Shown here: positions 35,820-44,290 of the stretch, piece by piece
Position numbering within the stretch: position 1 is the first letter of the stretch
Layout: each line of letters starts with the position of its first letter
Virus record (IMG/VR): IMGVR_UViG_3300044630_003601
Location: 1-64,000 of that record
Origin: a virus
Direction: 5' to 3' (one strand)
DNA length: 64,000 nucleotides
The notes under the pieces: generated by a model
What the model saw: the letters and a program-made list of their open reading frames with translations, nothing else
What the model was told of the DNA's origin: nothing
Database searches by the model: none
Translations under genes and position numbers: made by a program

Positions 35820-36338
35820 ATGCCTTTAGTACCGAATTTTACAGCTAGCCAGTTTAGTGGCACACCATCGGTTATCACTTTAACAGATACAAGTACAGGC
35901 TCTGATGTTACTATTGCTAAGCGTAGAATTTATCTATTGCAAGCTAATGGTACTATGTTAGTGCCAGCTGGTACACTTACTACTTATATTGATTGGCCTT
36001 TAGCAAATACAAGTATTAGTTTAGATGTATTATCACAAGATAGTGCATTAAGTATTACTGTTCAATGGTTGACTTCTGCAAATGCGGTGGTTACATCAAA
36101 AACAACTTCATTCGCATTTACTGCATACAATGAAACTTTCTATTATGGATTAACAGAAAGTCAAGTAGCAAATTCAAATTTAAGCGCAAGTACGAATTGG
36201 TATCAAACTAAATTAATACTTAGAGTTGAAATTGATAGCGCAGATCAAGCAATTACATTTGCATCTGATATTTATTCAGCACAAGCTGCATTAAATAGAG
36301 CAACATATATTTCTACTAACCAATCATATTTCTTCTAA
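35820..36338 (+). CDS. tail/appendage structural protein, 172 aa
   Basis: A beta-rich protein with few charges (VITLTDTSTGSDVTIAKRR, IDWPLANTSISLDVLSQDSA, WLTSANAVVTSKTTSFAF) and a short helical ending (AQAALNRATYISTNQSYFF). It is a plausible Ig- or jelly-roll-like component linking fibres to the tail. I recall similar proteins directly before fibre genes in Bacteroidota phages, without known function. Confidence 0.6.
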   Translation: MPLVPNFTASQFSGTPSVITLTDTSTGSDVTIAKRRIYLLQANGTMLVPAGTLTTYIDWPLANTSISLDVLSQDSALSITVQWLTSANAVVTSKTTSFAFTAYNETFYYGLTESQVANSNLSASTNWYQTKLILRVEIDSADQAITFASDIYSAQAALNRATYISTNQSYFF

Positions 36339-36339
36339 T

Positions 36340-36873
36340 ATGTTAGATCCACAAACTGTAGTATCAATAGCGGAAATTTCGCAATACTTATGGAATGATT
36401 CTATTCCTAAGCAAAATGTATTTTTTAATGGAAGCGTTGATCCACGCAAAGCACAACAGCTTTACATGGAAAGAAAAGCTTTACAATATGGTATTGAAGA
36501 ATCATTATCAGGACTGCCGGGAACATCTAATTATGTTTATGCTCTTTGTGGTTCTAAATTACAATTAGCAATTGAAATATTAGGTAATGGCGGTGGCGGT
36601 GGTGGTGTAATACCGGGCGGTGGCGGAAACTTCAGCGTATTTGAATATTCATCTAACGCAGTTGAAAATTCTGTTACAATATACTTCCCAGAAGCAGTTG
36701 GAAAAAGATGCGTAAATGCATTTAGACAAGGTAATGATGTTGGTACTATACTAACAGCAGGTACCCCAACCGGAAATCAAGTTGTTTGGGATAAAGATTC
36801 GGCATCATTAACAGTTGCGTCAACAGTTCCTTTTTACAATCAAGAATTTATAAGGGTAGTTGTTCAACAATAA
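36340..36873 (+). CDS. fibre-attachment-like protein with poly-Gly linker, 177 aa
   Basis: Two domains joined by GNGGGGGGVIPGGGGN (about 82-97). The N-terminal helical domain (DPQTVVSIAEISQYLWNDS) resembles an adaptor. The C-terminal beta domain (about 98-177, FSVFEYSSNAVENSV, VVWDKDSASLTVAST) resembles a small fibre-tip or adhesin module. The layout suggests a flexible connector between tail and long fibre. Function inferred. Confidence 0.6.
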   Translation: MLDPQTVVSIAEISQYLWNDSIPKQNVFFNGSVDPRKAQQLYMERKALQYGIEESLSGLPGTSNYVYALCGSKLQLAIEILGNGGGGGGVIPGGGGNFSVFEYSSNAVENSVTIYFPEAVGKRCVNAFRQGNDVGTILTAGTPTGNQVVWDKDSASLTVASTVPFYNQEFIRVVVQQ

Positions 36874-36885
36874 AAAGTTTTTACA

Positions 36886-39800
36886 TTGGCAATACAGAAT
36901 TTAATAACAGGTGAATTTCAGATCAGGAAATTAAATGGAGTTCTTGTAGCTACCAATGGTATCGTTGATGCGGTTGGTAATATTACATCTGGAACATCTG
37001 GATCAAGTGGTACTAGCGGCACATCAGGCACAAGTGGAACTTCTGGTTTTGCTGGTACAAGTGCCATGTTAGTTTATACATTCATAGCAAATGAAGGTCA
37101 AACTACTTTTTTTATTCCTAGTGGATATGTTAATGGTATGCTTGGTGTATTTGTTAATGGTGTTAAATTATCACCATTAGATTTTACATCATTAGATGGT
37201 TTTAATGTAATTTTAAATACACCTGTTACCGTAGGGGATATTGTAGAAATAGATAATTTTGTTGCTAATTATGTTTCTACTTCAGGAACTTCTGGAACTT
37301 CTGGTATTTCTGGTTCTTCAGGTACTACTGGAACATCGGGTTCTTCTGGTACTTCAGGTACATCAGGTTCTTCTGGAACATCTGGAACATCGGGTTCTTC
37401 TGGAACAACTGGAACTTCAGGAACTTCAGGAACAGCAGGTTCTTCTGGTTTAAGTGGGGATAGATATTTTACTACATCCAACACTACATTTACTTTAGGT
37501 AATTCTGGAACTTTGATTGTAGGGACAAATTTATCATTTAGTCCTGCGCAATCAATAGTCATTGTTTACGATAATACAAACTTCCAAGAGTGTGAAGTTA
37601 TTTCATATAATTCAACAACTGGGCAATTGCAATTTGCAGAACCCAATAGAACAGTTGGTTCGGGTACTTATTCTAACTGGTCAGTTAACTTAGATGGTGC
37701 ATCAGGTACATCAGGAACTTCAGGTACATCAGGAACATCAGCGACTTCAGGTACATCTGGAACTTCAGGTAGTTCTGGTTCAAGTGCTACAAGCGGTACG
37801 GCTGGAACTTCTGGTAGCTCTGGCACAACCGGTACGTCTGGCACAACTGGGACCTCTGGAACTTCTGGTACATCAGGCACAACTGGGACATCTGGAACTT
37901 CTGCAACCGATGGCACAAGTGGCAGTTCTGGTACGACAGGAACTTCAGGTACGACAGGAACTTCAGGTACAACCGGCACTTCAGGTACGTCAGGTACATC
38001 AGGTACTTCTGCAATAGATGGCACTAGCGGTACTTCTGGCACAACCGGTACATCAGGAACTAGTGGCACTTCGGGGACGACTGGCACATCTGGTACAAGC
38101 GGAACGGCAGGTACATCAGGTATAAATGGTATGAATGGGGTTGCAGGGGGTCTTGTGTACTATCTAAATCAATCTTTAAATACAGATACTGCGTTTGGCA
38201 CTCCAACATATAAGCAATGGTCGTCAATTCCAACGGGAGGCGCAGAGCAATCGGTAGCATTAAATAATGTACCCAACAACACAAGAACTCTTATTGCTAC
38301 TTATGCGACTGATTCAGGAGTACCTAATGTCACCACAATACCTTCAGGTTTATGGGCGTGGACAACACATTTTGACATAAACCATAATTGTGATTTAGCG
38401 GTAGATGTTGAACTTTACAAATATACAACAGGCGGAGTATCAACACTTTTAGGTACTACTAACATAGATACTGAACCAGTATCGTCAAATACTATTAAAG
38501 AATTTTTTACTGATTTATTTTTAATATCACAATCTTTAAACGCTACCGATAGACTTTATTGCAAAATATATGTTCTGCATAATCATGGTGGGAATGCTAA
38601 TATAAATTTTTATACTGAAGGAATAAGTAATTACTCTTTTGCACAAACAACATTCAATCCACCAAGTGGTACGTCTGGTACTTCAGGTACTTCAGGAATA
38701 GATGGAACTTCTGGATCTAATGGTACAAGCGGTACTTCTGGCACATCTGGTACTTCAGGTACAAGCGGTACTTCAGGAACTTCAGGTGAAAATGGTACAA
38801 GCGGTAGTTCTGGAACTTCAGGTTCTAGCGGAACTACGGGTACTTCAGGAACAACAGGTACTTCAGGAACAACAGGGACTTCAGGTACATCAGGTGAAAA
38901 TGGTACAAATGGCACATCCGGGACAACAGGTACTTCTGGATCAAGTGGTACTTCTGGTTCTACAGGGACAAGCGGAACATCTGGTACTTCTGGTGCTACT
39001 GGTTCTACAGGGACAAGCGGAACTTCCGGGACGAGTGGAGCTACTGGTTCTACTGGTACAAGCGGAACTTCTGGAACAAGCGGAGTTACCGGGTCTAGTG
39101 GTACTTCTGGAACAAGTGGTGCTAATGGTGGTAATGGGACAAATGGTACATCAGGTACAAGTGGTGCTAATGGTACAAACGGAACTTCAGGAAGTAGTGG
39201 AGTATCTCCATCTGTATCAGGGTATTTACCTTTGACTGGTGGTACACTTACTGGACCGCTTGTTATCGGAACAACAGGTTTAGCAAATAGCCCTTCATTA
39301 AGAATAAACACTTCATCTTCTTTACCTTTTGTACATACTCAAGAAAATTTTGCAGCAAATCTTACAGCAGGCCAAAGAGCTATGATATTCTTTGGTAAAG
39401 AAGGTAGCACTAAGAATGCTGGTGCCATTGGGTATTATTGGGCAGCGGCAGCCTCTAATAATAATTTTATAACATTAGGACATTGGGGAAATGATGATCT
39501 TTTAAGAATATACGGGGACGCTGCAGTTCAAACAACTGGCTATTTAAGAACAGCGGGTGTCACTTCAAATACAGTATTATTTACAAGTGGAACAAGTAGT
39601 GTTGATTTTGGTAATGCTCTTGGACAAGGTACTGCAAGTAGAAGTACATTTTTTAGAGGCAATACAAATAATGTTTCTGTATGGTGGGGTGGTATTGATG
39701 CTAATGGGGCTAATATCCCATTTGGAGCAATAGACGCAGTAGCTGGTGAGTTTAATTTTTGGAGAAATAGTGGTGGACTTGGTGGTGGAACATGGACAAA

Positions 39801-41490
39801 TACTATGACCATGAATTCATCTGGTCTTACTATGAATTCAGGAAACTTTATTGGTAATTTAACAGGAACAGCAAGTTCTGCAACTTCTGCAACTTCTGCA
39901 ACATACTTAGGAAGCGGAGGGTATATTTTTAGAGGAGGATTTAGTGGTAATTGTAATACAGATTTTCAAAACACCCCAGCAGGAAGTTATAGATATAATG
40001 GAGACAATCCCTCTGATGTAAATAATCCGGGAGGTACTTGGTGGTTTATTGAAAACTTTAGACATAGTAACGCAAGTAATTTCTGGGGTACACAAGTAGC
40101 ATGGGGATGGGAAGATAATGCTAATAGATTAGCTACAAGAAATATTACTGGTAATAGTTTTGGAGGTTGGGTTTATTATATGAATACGGCAGCTTATCCA
40201 TTTGCTGCTAATATGAATCAGAATGTTAGAACTTCTGATTCACCAACATTTAGTTCAGTTTATACCAATGACTGGATTAGAATGAATACAATTTTAGGAT
40301 TGATTTGTCCGGGAACTAATAATGCTCAACTTTATGCAAATAATGGTTCATATGGGGCATGGAAAATAGAAGGTTCTAGAAATAGTTACGGTGGTATAGA
40401 AGTGGGAGGTTTAAGTAATGGAAATATTTCTTGGATGGTAAATCTAAGTTCAAACACAACTGGTTTCAATAATCATTCTTATGGGTGGCAGTTTTATTGG
40501 CAAAGTGGTATTTTATATGTTGGAAAAGCTACATATGGTGGAGGTACTATAGCTACTGTTTTTGATACTTCAAATTATACATCTTTTCTAGATGCCCCTA
40601 ATAAAGCAGGAACATCTTATTATCAGACAAATACATGGTTGCAGCTTAATGGAGAATATGGTCTATACTGTCCATCAATAAATAATGCTCACTTTTATCC
40701 AAATACTAGAAGCTATGGCGCATGGAAAGTATTAGGAGAAAGAAACGGATGGAGAGGATTACATTTTGGCGAAGGATCAGGAATAACGCTAATGATGAAT
40801 GAAGGCGAGTTTGGGTTTCATAGAGAAAGTGTAGGCTGGGTGGGTAGATTTACTAGCGGAAGATATTATGGGACATCTGATAATACTGTTAGTATATCAA
40901 GTGCGGTAGGTGGTGGTTATACATGGACAGGAATTCAATATTTTGAAACAAATAACGGAGGTAGATGCGGCAGCACAAATAGTGCAAAATTACAAGCTTA
41001 CTCATCAGGTAATAACTCAGCGTTTATGTCTTTTCATAAAGGCGGTTACTATGCTGTTAATATGGGTTTAGATGATGATAACGTACTTAGAATTGGAGGT
41101 TGGAGTGCAGGGGCTAATTTATTTCAAATGGACATGGCAGGCAACCTTACAATGGCTGGAAATATTTGCGCTTATTCTGATTCTAGAGTAAAAGAAAATG
41201 TAAAAACAATAGAAAATGCTTTATCAAAAGTATTAAACCTAAGAGGTGTAAGCTATAATAGAACTGACTCTGATGATAAAAATACACAAATTGGCGTAAT
41301 TGCTCAAGAAACTTTACCTATTGTTCCAGAGGTAGTTAATATGGATAACAACGGAATGTATAATGTTGCTTATGGAAATTTTGGTGGATTATTTATTGAA
41401 GCTTTCAAAGAACAACAAGCTGAAATTAAAGAACAAAAAGCTCAAATTCAAGAACTTAAAAAATTAGTTAACCAATTATTAAGTAAATAA
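36886..41490 (+). CDS. long tail fibre with Gly-Thr-Ser triplet repeats and S74 chaperone domain, 1534 aa
   Basis: Starts at TTG in the context ACATTGGCA, as the portal does. Order: short N-terminal domain, GTS repeats, a fibre module (GYVNGMLGVFVNGVKLSPLD), repeats, a ~90-residue module (TFTLGNSGTLIVGTN, then VGSGTYSNWSVNLDG), a long repeat block, a Trp-rich domain, another repeat block (to about residue 774), several Gly/Trp-rich modules, and a C-terminal peptidase S74 intramolecular chaperone (SDSRVKENVKTI with the catalytic Ser-Lys pair, then IGVIAQE and a trimeric coiled coil). The Gly-X-Y repeats should form a collagen-like trimeric shaft rich in Ser/Thr. S74 trims itself after folding. 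Host receptor binding is the likely role. Confidence 0.85.
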   Translation: MAIQNLITGEFQIRKLNGVLVATNGIVDAVGNITSGTSGSSGTSGTSGTSGTSGFAGTSAMLVYTFIANEGQTTFFIPSGYVNGMLGVFVNGVKLSPLDFTSLDGFNVILNTPVTVGDIVEIDNFVANYVSTSGTSGTSGISGSSGTTGTSGSSGTSGTSGSSGTSGTSGSSGTTGTSGTSGTAGSSGLSGDRYFTTSNTTFTLGNSGTLIVGTNLSFSPAQSIVIVYDNTNFQECEVISYNSTTGQLQFAEPNRTVGSGTYSNWSVNLDGASGTSGTSGTSGTSATSGTSGTSGSSGSSATSGTAGTSGSSGTTGTSGTTGTSGTSGTSGTTGTSGTSATDGTSGSSGTTGTSGTTGTSGTTGTSGTSGTSGTSAIDGTSGTSGTTGTSGTSGTSGTTGTSGTSGTAGTSGINGMNGVAGGLVYYLNQSLNTDTAFGTPTYKQWSSIPTGGAEQSVALNNVPNNTRTLIATYATDSGVPNVTTIPSGLWAWTTHFDINHNCDLAVDVELYKYTTGGVSTLLGTTNIDTEPVSSNTIKEFFTDLFLISQSLNATDRLYCKIYVLHNHGGNANINFYTEGISNYSFAQTTFNPPSGTSGTSGTSGIDGTSGSNGTSGTSGTSGTSGTSGTSGTSGENGTSGSSGTSGSSGTTGTSGTTGTSGTTGTSGTSGENGTNGTSGTTGTSGSSGTSGSTGTSGTSGTSGATGSTGTSGTSGTSGATGSTGTSGTSGTSGVTGSSGTSGTSGANGGNGTNGTSGTSGANGTNGTSGSSGVSPSVSGYLPLTGGTLTGPLVIGTTGLANSPSLRINTSSSLPFVHTQENFAANLTAGQRAMIFFGKEGSTKNAGAIGYYWAAAASNNNFITLGHWGNDDLLRIYGDAAVQTTGYLRTAGVTSNTVLFTSGTSSVDFGNALGQGTASRSTFFRGNTNNVSVWWGGIDANGANIPFGAIDAVAGEFNFWRNSGGLGGGTWTNTMTMNSSGLTMNSGNFIGNLTGTASSATSATSATYLGSGGYIFRGGFSGNCNTDFQNTPAGSYRYNGDNPSDVNNPGGTWWFIENFRHSNASNFWGTQVAWGWEDNANRLATRNITGNSFGGWVYYMNTAAYPFAANMNQNVRTSDSPTFSSVYTNDWIRMNTILGLICPGTNNAQLYANNGSYGAWKIEGSRNSYGGIEVGGLSNGNISWMVNLSSNTTGFNNHSYGWQFYWQSGILYVGKATYGGGTIATVFDTSNYTSFLDAPNKAGTSYYQTNTWLQLNGEYGLYCPSINNAHFYPNTRSYGAWKVLGERNGWRGLHFGEGSGITLMMNEGEFGFHRESVGWVGRFTSGRYYGTSDNTVSISSAVGGGYTWTGIQYFETNNGGRCGSTNSAKLQAYSSGNNSAFMSFHKGGYYAVNMGLDDDNVLRIGGWSAGANLFQMDMAGNLTMAGNICAYSDSRVKENVKTIENALSKVLNLRGVSYNRTDSDDKNTQIGVIAQETLPIVPEVVNMDNNGMYNVAYGNFGGLFIEAFKEQQAEIKEQKAQIQELKKLVNQLLSK
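37279..37454 (+). repeat. GTS triplet-repeat block (shaft) in the long fibre
   Basis: About 58 codons of G-T-S / G-S-S / G-T-T triplets. Codons are varied at the third position, which argues against recent simple slippage and for selection on the protein sequence. Confidence 0.9.
37699..38118 (+). repeat. Longest uninterrupted GTS triplet-repeat block
   Basis: Gly-Thr-Ser triplets with occasional A-T, T-D-G and I-D-G breaks. The antisense strand is open across it and would read (V/E)-P-x repeats, a by-product of the codon pattern. Confidence 0.9.
38665..39207 (+). repeat. Second long GTS triplet-repeat block, with Asn- and Ala-containing units
   Basis: Triplets GTS, GSS, GTT mixed with GEN, GTN, GAT and GAN units. 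GATGST repeats three times at DNA level (around 38995-39055), pointing to unequal recombination within the block. Confidence 0.9.
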
Positions 41491-41494
41491 TACA

Positions 41495-41794
41495 ATGGGA
41501 ACACCAAGTAGCGGTACTATATGTTGGAGTGACATACAAGCTGTGGCAGGCGGCGGCTATTGTATGTCTGATTTTAATGCTGCAAGCGGAAGGGGGTATT
41601 GTGCAAATGGTTATTATAATTATAATCCACCACCTACAACTTGTTATTTATATGATGTTTATGATTATGGGTATGCTGATTTTGTGGATTGCATTGGAAC
41701 TCCTACATATACGTATACTGTCCCTGGCGATTTCTTTTGTGTATCGGTTTGGTATTCTGGTCCTGCTTATAATACTTCGTTGACATGTATTTAA
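41495..41794 (+). CDS. Cys/Tyr/Gly-rich small appendage protein, 99 aa
   Basis: The N-terminal half (TICWSDIQAVAGGGYCMSDF, then GRGYCANGYYNYNPPP) is Gly/Tyr-rich. A Pro3 linker leads to a ~50-residue module with CYLYDVYDYGYADFVDC and a closing SLTCI, like the Cys-ended modules elsewhere in the virion genes. It lies four bases after the long fibre. Possibly a fibre-tip protein. No family known to me. Confidence 0.6.
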   Translation: MGTPSSGTICWSDIQAVAGGGYCMSDFNAASGRGYCANGYYNYNPPPTTCYLYDVYDYGYADFVDCIGTPTYTYTVPGDFFCVSVWYSGPAYNTSLTCI

Positions 41795-41814
41795 TAAATT
41801 ATATATAATAAATT

Positions 41815-42051
41815 ATGATAAATTATTACAAATTCAGAGTTAGTTACTATAAAATAGATACTGATTCTAAATATTTTACTCAAGTTACTGATGCCGAAGA
41901 TGCATCATCTGTTGGTGTATATAAAAACGAAAAAGCTTTTACAAGCATATCCAAGATTGCATCTGATAATACAAATGGGGAATGGCTTGTAATTTCAGAA
42001 GAAGAGTTTACCTTTACAAAACAAAATATTTTTAACAAATTAATTCAATAA
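41815..42051 (+). CDS. hypothetical small protein, 78 aa
   Basis: Soluble, mixed alpha/beta (YYKFRVSYYKIDTDSKYF, then EWLVISEEEFTFTKQNIFNKL). The pattern of beta hairpin plus helix with a DAEDASSVG turn is unremarkable. Located between fibre genes with a 3-base gap to the next, so it may assist fibre assembly. Function unknown. Confidence 0.65.
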   Translation: MINYYKFRVSYYKIDTDSKYFTQVTDAEDASSVGVYKNEKAFTSISKIASDNTNGEWLVISEEEFTFTKQNIFNKLIQ

Positions 42052-42054
42052 AAA

Positions 42055-42441
42055 ATGAAAACAATTGAACCAGTACAAGTTTGGTATAATGGCCAAGAAG
42101 TAAATGCAACAGTATTAAATGCATACGCAACAAATGTAGAATTAAATGTTTCTGCTAGTTTTTATTACACTTTATATAGTGTAAATCAATACAACACTAT
42201 ATATCAAGTAAATGGTGGAGTATTAAAAATGGAAGGTCAAGCTTACCAAGATTGGGATCAAGATACTTTTGCTTGGGATTGGGTAGCTGCTCAGCTTAAT
42301 TTAACAATTACAGGCGAGTATATACCACCTATTCCACCAACACCATTCCCAACAACACCAACAACAACAGCATCTCCTACAACTACTACAACAGAAGCGC
42401 CAACAACTACAACAACAACAGAATCAACGCCAATAGCATAA
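42055..42441 (+). CDS. Thr-tailed appendage protein, 128 aa
   Basis: Residues 1-98 form a beta domain with Trp/Tyr-rich strands (QVWYNGQEVNATVLNAYA, FAWDWVAAQLNLTITGEY). A PPIPPTPFP segment starts a Thr/Pro/Glu tail (three Thr runs, TEAPTTTTTTES) to the C-terminus. The same small-domain-plus-Thr-tail design recurs from 6734 through the head and hub genes. Probably displayed on the fibre or tail. Confidence 0.7.
   Translation: MKTIEPVQVWYNGQEVNATVLNAYATNVELNVSASFYYTLYSVNQYNTIYQVNGGVLKMEGQAYQDWDQDTFAWDWVAAQLNLTITGEYIPPIPPTPFPTTPTTTASPTTTTTEAPTTTTTTESTPIA
42358..42440 (+). repeat. Poly-Thr tail repeat
   Basis: ACA/ACT codons interrupted by Ala-Ser-Pro and Glu-Ala-Pro. Confidence 0.85.
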
Positions 42442-42451
42442 TTCTTTAAAG

Positions 42452-44290
42452 ATGACTAAAAATACAATTTTAAGCGAATTACCTAATATTGATGGTATAA
42501 TTAAAGGAAACTTAGATGCTAACTTTAGCACAGCAGTTCCTGACGTTGACTACCAATTGCCATTAAGTCTTACGACAAATGGCGTTAGTGGACCATCTAC
42601 ATTTAGTGGTAATGTATTGAATGTGCCTATTTATAGCTCATCTTCTGGTACAGCTGGTAGTTCTGGTACGTCAGGTAGTTCTGGTACATCGGGTAGTTCT
42701 GGTAGTTCTGGTACAACAGGGACTTCAGGGACTAGTGGCACATCGGGTTCAAGTGGTAATACTGGTTCAAGTGGTACAAGTGGTACATCGGGATATGCGG
42801 GGGATAAGTATTATACTACTTCAACAACTTCTTTTACTTTAGGCAATAGTGGTACGATAACAGTACAGACAGCATTGGCATATACAATTGGTCAAACTAT
42901 CCTTATTGTATATAATATTACAAATTATCAAGAATCAGTAGTTACAGCGTATGATCCTATTACGGGATCTCTTTCATTTGGCGCTCCGGTAATCACAGTT
43001 GGTTCAGGTACTTATGCAGCATGGATTGTAAACTTAGCTGGTGCTAGTGGTGGTGATGGTAGTTCTGGTTCTTCAGGTACTTCAGGTAGTTCTGGTAGTT
43101 CTGGTGCTACGGGTACTTCAGGAAGTAATGGTACATCAGGATCATCTGGTACCACAGGAACTTCAGGGAGTTCAGGGTCTAGTGGAATTAACGGGACTAG
43201 TGGTACTACAGGTACATCAGGATCATCTGGTATTTCAGGTAGTTCAGGAACTACAGGAACTTCTGGAACTTCTGGTACGAGAGGTACTTCAGGTACGACA
43301 GGTACTTCGGGTACTTCCGGTACATCCGGAGCAGTTGGTGGCAATGGTACTTCAGGCACATCAGGTACCACAGGAACGTCTGGAACTTCAGGAACATCAG
43401 GTACCACAGGAACGTCTGGAACTTCTGGAACATCAGGCACTTCTGGTACATCAGGAGTAAATGGTGGAAATGGTAGTTCAGGTACTTCAGGCACATCAGG
43501 TACGACTGGAACATCAGGTACTTCTGTAACTGTTTCAGGTACTACAAATTGTTTAGCTAAATTTACATCAGCTACCACTATAGGTAATAGTATTATTTTT
43601 GCTGATACTACAAAAGTGGAAGTTGCAGGAGCGGAAGATGATTGTTTTAGAATATTTTCAGTACAACCTTTCCCATCAATTCGTGCCACAGGGGCATCAA
43701 ACACAGCAGGACTTCAAATACATCCAACAACAGGATTTGATGCAGCTATAGGCAACTATAATGGTGGAAGCTTAAACTTAGTTGCAGCTGGTAATACAAT
43801 TGTACAAGTAACTAATACTGTGGGGGTTATTTTTTATGTAGGAAGTCATGGACCAATAGCAGCATATGGTAATAATACTAGCGCATACAATATATACGTT
43901 AATTCATCTTCAGGTAATAAAACATGGGATATATCCATGTTTGGAAATGATTGGTATTTAAATGAAAGTAATATTAACGTAAGATTAAAAGTATTAGCAG
44001 GGGGAGGAGTTTATGCAGATGCATTTTATGAATTTTCAGATAAAAGATTTAAAACATTAGTTAAAGAAAATCCTATATTTTCTGGCATAGAATCAATCAC
44101 TGCAAAAAGTTATATAAAAGAAGGCAAAGAAGAATTAGGTTATTTTGCTCAAGATTTTGAAGGAGTTTTAGATAGTGCGATTCTTAAAGATAAAGATGAT
44201 GTTTTAAGTTTATCTTATCGTCAAGTTCATACAGCTAAAATAGCTGCTTTAGAAAAACGTATTGCTGAATTAGAAGCTAAATTAAAATAA
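42452..44290 (+). CDS. second GTS-repeat tail fibre with S74 domain, 612 aa
   Basis: A shorter relative of the long fibre. An N-terminal ~60-residue domain, GTS repeats (about 64-116), a module (FTLGNSGTITVQTALAYT, then VGSGTYAAWIVNLAGASG) clearly homologous to the one in the long fibre, a second repeat block (about 198-360), a beta domain, and a C-terminal S74 chaperone (EFSDKRFKTLVKENP with Ser/Lys, LGYFAQDFEG, and a closing coiled coil AALEKRIAELEAKLK). It is likely a self-cleaving trimeric fibre. It may bind a different receptor or cap the first fibre. Confidence 0.83.
   Translation: MTKNTILSELPNIDGIIKGNLDANFSTAVPDVDYQLPLSLTTNGVSGPSTFSGNVLNVPIYSSSSGTAGSSGTSGSSGTSGSSGSSGTTGTSGTSGTSGSSGNTGSSGTSGTSGYAGDKYYTTSTTSFTLGNSGTITVQTALAYTIGQTILIVYNITNYQESVVTAYDPITGSLSFGAPVITVGSGTYAAWIVNLAGASGGDGSSGSSGTSGSSGSSGATGTSGSNGTSGSSGTTGTSGSSGSSGINGTSGTTGTSGSSGISGSSGTTGTSGTSGTRGTSGTTGTSGTSGTSGAVGGNGTSGTSGTTGTSGTSGTSGTTGTSGTSGTSGTSGTSGVNGGNGSSGTSGTSGTTGTSGTSVTVSGTTNCLAKFTSATTIGNSIIFADTTKVEVAGAEDDCFRIFSVQPFPSIRATGASNTAGLQIHPTTGFDAAIGNYNGGSLNLVAAGNTIVQVTNTVGVIFYVGSHGPIAAYGNNTSAYNIYVNSSSGNKTWDISMFGNDWYLNESNINVRLKVLAGGGVYADAFYEFSDKRFKTLVKENPIFSGIESITAKSYIKEGKEELGYFAQDFEGVLDSAILKDKDDVLSLSYRQVHTAKIAALEKRIAELEAKLK
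42640..42797 (+). repeat. GTS triplet-repeat block 1 of the second fibre
   Basis: About 52 codons of GTS/GSS/GTT/GNT triplets upstream of the module shared with the long fibre. Confidence 0.88.
43040..43531 (+). repeat. GTS triplet-repeat block 2 of the second fibre
   Basis: Triplet repeats downstream of the shared module, with internal DNA repeats such as GGTACCACAGGAACGTCTGG occurring twice around 43363-43413. Confidence 0.88.

Noticed and set aside
38631-39311. Long antisense frame opposite the second GTS block, reading VPEVPDVP-type repeats
   Set aside because: It is the mirror of the codon pattern of the GTS repeats on the coding strand. The same occurs at 37668-38087 and 43012-43704. 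No start context or promoter, and it would overlap a convincing fibre gene.
36886-44290. Considered a CRISPR array or mobile-element repeat because of dense short repeats
   Set aside because: The repeats are in phase with long reading frames, vary at third codon positions and encode collagen-like fibres. No spacer-repeat structure.
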